Source: Gracilaria gracilis
Taxonomy: Eukaryota > Rhodophyta > Florideophyceae > Gracilariales > Gracilariaceae
Assembly: GCA_030374805.1 (NCBI GenBank)
Contig: JARGSG010000232.1
Location: 1-25,977, forward strand
Length of the DNA stretch: 25,977 nt
Direction: 5' to 3'
Numbering within the stretch: the stretch's first letter is position 1; every line of letters begins with the position of its first letter. The translations under genes were made by a program, and so were the position numbers. The notes under the pieces are model-generated. The model was not told where the DNA came from. It ran no database searches and was given only the letters and a program-made list of their open reading frames with translations. Of the stretch, positions 25,193-25,977 are shown in pieces.

Positions 25193-25570
25193 ATACAGAC
25201 ATCAGCAATTCTTCACCATGTGTATTATGTACTACTAACGGGTGCCATCTATTCTCGAACAGTTTGAAGGATCTCCACAATGCTGGCTGTTTTCAACAGT
25301 TTGAACAGATGTTCACAATAATGGCTGTTTTGTAAAGCATTGGATGTTATGGAAGGAAGCGTTTATGAGTTTCGAATTTCTGAAGTTCAGTGGATATAGC
25401 TTTACTCCAGGGTGCAACAGACTTGACCAGCAAGATTGGGAAACTTGTCTGGTGAAAAGCATCACGGAATTTTCAAAAAGGGTTTTTGTAAACAAATACC
25501 AATTTTTTGGAAACATCCCGCGCGCTTTGCACGAACATGAACCAAGTTTTCGCCATGTCCTAGGACATGG
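25024..25570. repeat. L unit 4
   Basis: This is a regular 547-bp unit with the dyad at 25126-25157 and the palindrome at 25553-25570. Confidence 0.92.
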
Positions 25571-25977
25571 CTCCGTCATGTGGCACCTGAAATTATATCG
25601 CGCACAAGTGGCCCACAAGTGCATTTTAATGAAACGGACACCGGCTACAGTGAAAGGAGAGTCGAAGTGCCACGTGTAAAACACCTTTTTGCACTTCACA
25701 CGTATCCCACGTTTACTAAAGTAATTCACGGCATATAGATACACATCAGCAATTCTTCACCATGTGTATTATGTACTACTAACGGGTGCCATCTATTCTC
25801 GAACAGTTTGAAGGATCTCCACAATATGCTGGCTGTTTTCAACAGTTTGAACAGATGTTCGCAATAATGGCTGTTTTGTAAAGCATTGGATGTTATGGAA
25901 GGAAGCGTTTATGAGTTTCGAATTTCTGAAGTTCAGTGGATATAGCTTTACTCCAGGGTTCAACAGACTTGACCGCA
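25571..25977. repeat. L unit 5 (cut by the window edge)
   Basis: The dyad is at 25672-25703. Near its start it differs from other units (AAGTGCATTTTAATG), a small deletion that shifts the frame of the conserved L reading frame. A two-base insertion (CACAATATGCTGG) is also seen. Confidence 0.9.

Larger units (their letters stand above)
21968..25977. repeat. composite tandem array of short (S) and long (L) repeats, running off the right edge
   Basis: Two repeat types alternate. S is 235 bp. L is about 547 bp and shares its last ~110 bp with S, ending in the palindrome CCATGTCCTAGGACATGG. The order is S-partial, S, S, L, S, S, S, L-rearranged, L-patchwork, L, L-truncated. S units carry two inverted CCTAGG sites around an A/T-rich core. 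L units carry only the right-hand site plus the 14-4-14 dyad. Copies are nearly identical, so amplification or homogenisation is recent. The array ends outside the window. Confidence 0.95.

Noticed and set aside
21968..25977. CRISPR-like array
   Set aside because: Repeat units are 235 and 547 bp with no short unique spacers, and the window looks eukaryotic.
1..25977. tRNA, rRNA, transposase, integrase, capsid or polymerase genes
   Set aside because: I looked for their hallmark motifs and saw none, so the mobile-element idea rests on context only.

Overview
The window looks like nuclear DNA of an intron-poor eukaryote, or a large mobile or virus-like element living in one. It has long uninterrupted reading frames (up to about 1,230 codons) encoding eukaryote-style proteins: a Pif1 helicase, a SET domain, Myb/SANT domains, basic nuclear-localisation stretches and long acidic linkers. 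I see no ribosome-binding sites or operon-like spacing. Several frames only reach their greatest length through TTG or GTG codons, so I placed starts at the first in-frame ATG. A compact unicellular alga or other protist fits; I cannot name the species.

Layout: (1) 1-1170, C-terminal part of a Pif1-family helicase running in from the left edge. (2) 1832-3034, an unrecognised 400-aa protein. (3) 3165-3570, a deleted, non-coding copy of the 5' part of the protease gene found at 16303. (4) 3632-7321 and 7767-11273, two large minus-strand genes, each with an N-terminal ParB-like domain carrying DGRHR; the second ends in a 2-oxoglutarate/Fe(II) dioxygenase domain. (5) 11274-11938, a divergent promoter region holding two inverted copies of a CCTAGG-centred site. 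(6) 11939-15301, a fusion of a beta-class amino-MTase domain (atypical DPPR motif) and a SET domain. (7) 15455-15784, a short relic frame broken by one TGA. (8) 16303-18075, a USP-like cysteine peptidase candidate. (9) 18110-19264, an unrecognised 384-aa protein. (10) 19599-21266, a protein with two Myb/SANT domains, the second resembling a telobox. (11) 21968 to the right edge, a tandem array of two interleaved repeat families.

Two non-coding signals tie the region together. The first is a directional site ending in a palindrome around CCTAGG. It lies upstream of the protease gene, in an inverted pair between the dioxygenase and MTase-SET genes, and many times in the tail array. The second is a dyad of two 14-nt arms around 4 nt, edged by ACGTGT and ACACGT. 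It lies upstream of three genes, in the duplicated fragment, and once in each long tail repeat. The tail therefore looks like amplified promoter or protein-binding modules.

The gene set (possible DNA methyltransferase, SET methyltransferase, 2OG oxygenase, two ParB-like proteins, ubiquitin-peptidase-like protein, Myb DNA binder, Pif1 helicase) suggests a self-contained chromatin/DNA-modification and maintenance system, perhaps carried by a giant mobile element. That reading is inference: I found no transposase, integrase, capsid or polymerase gene, and no element ends.
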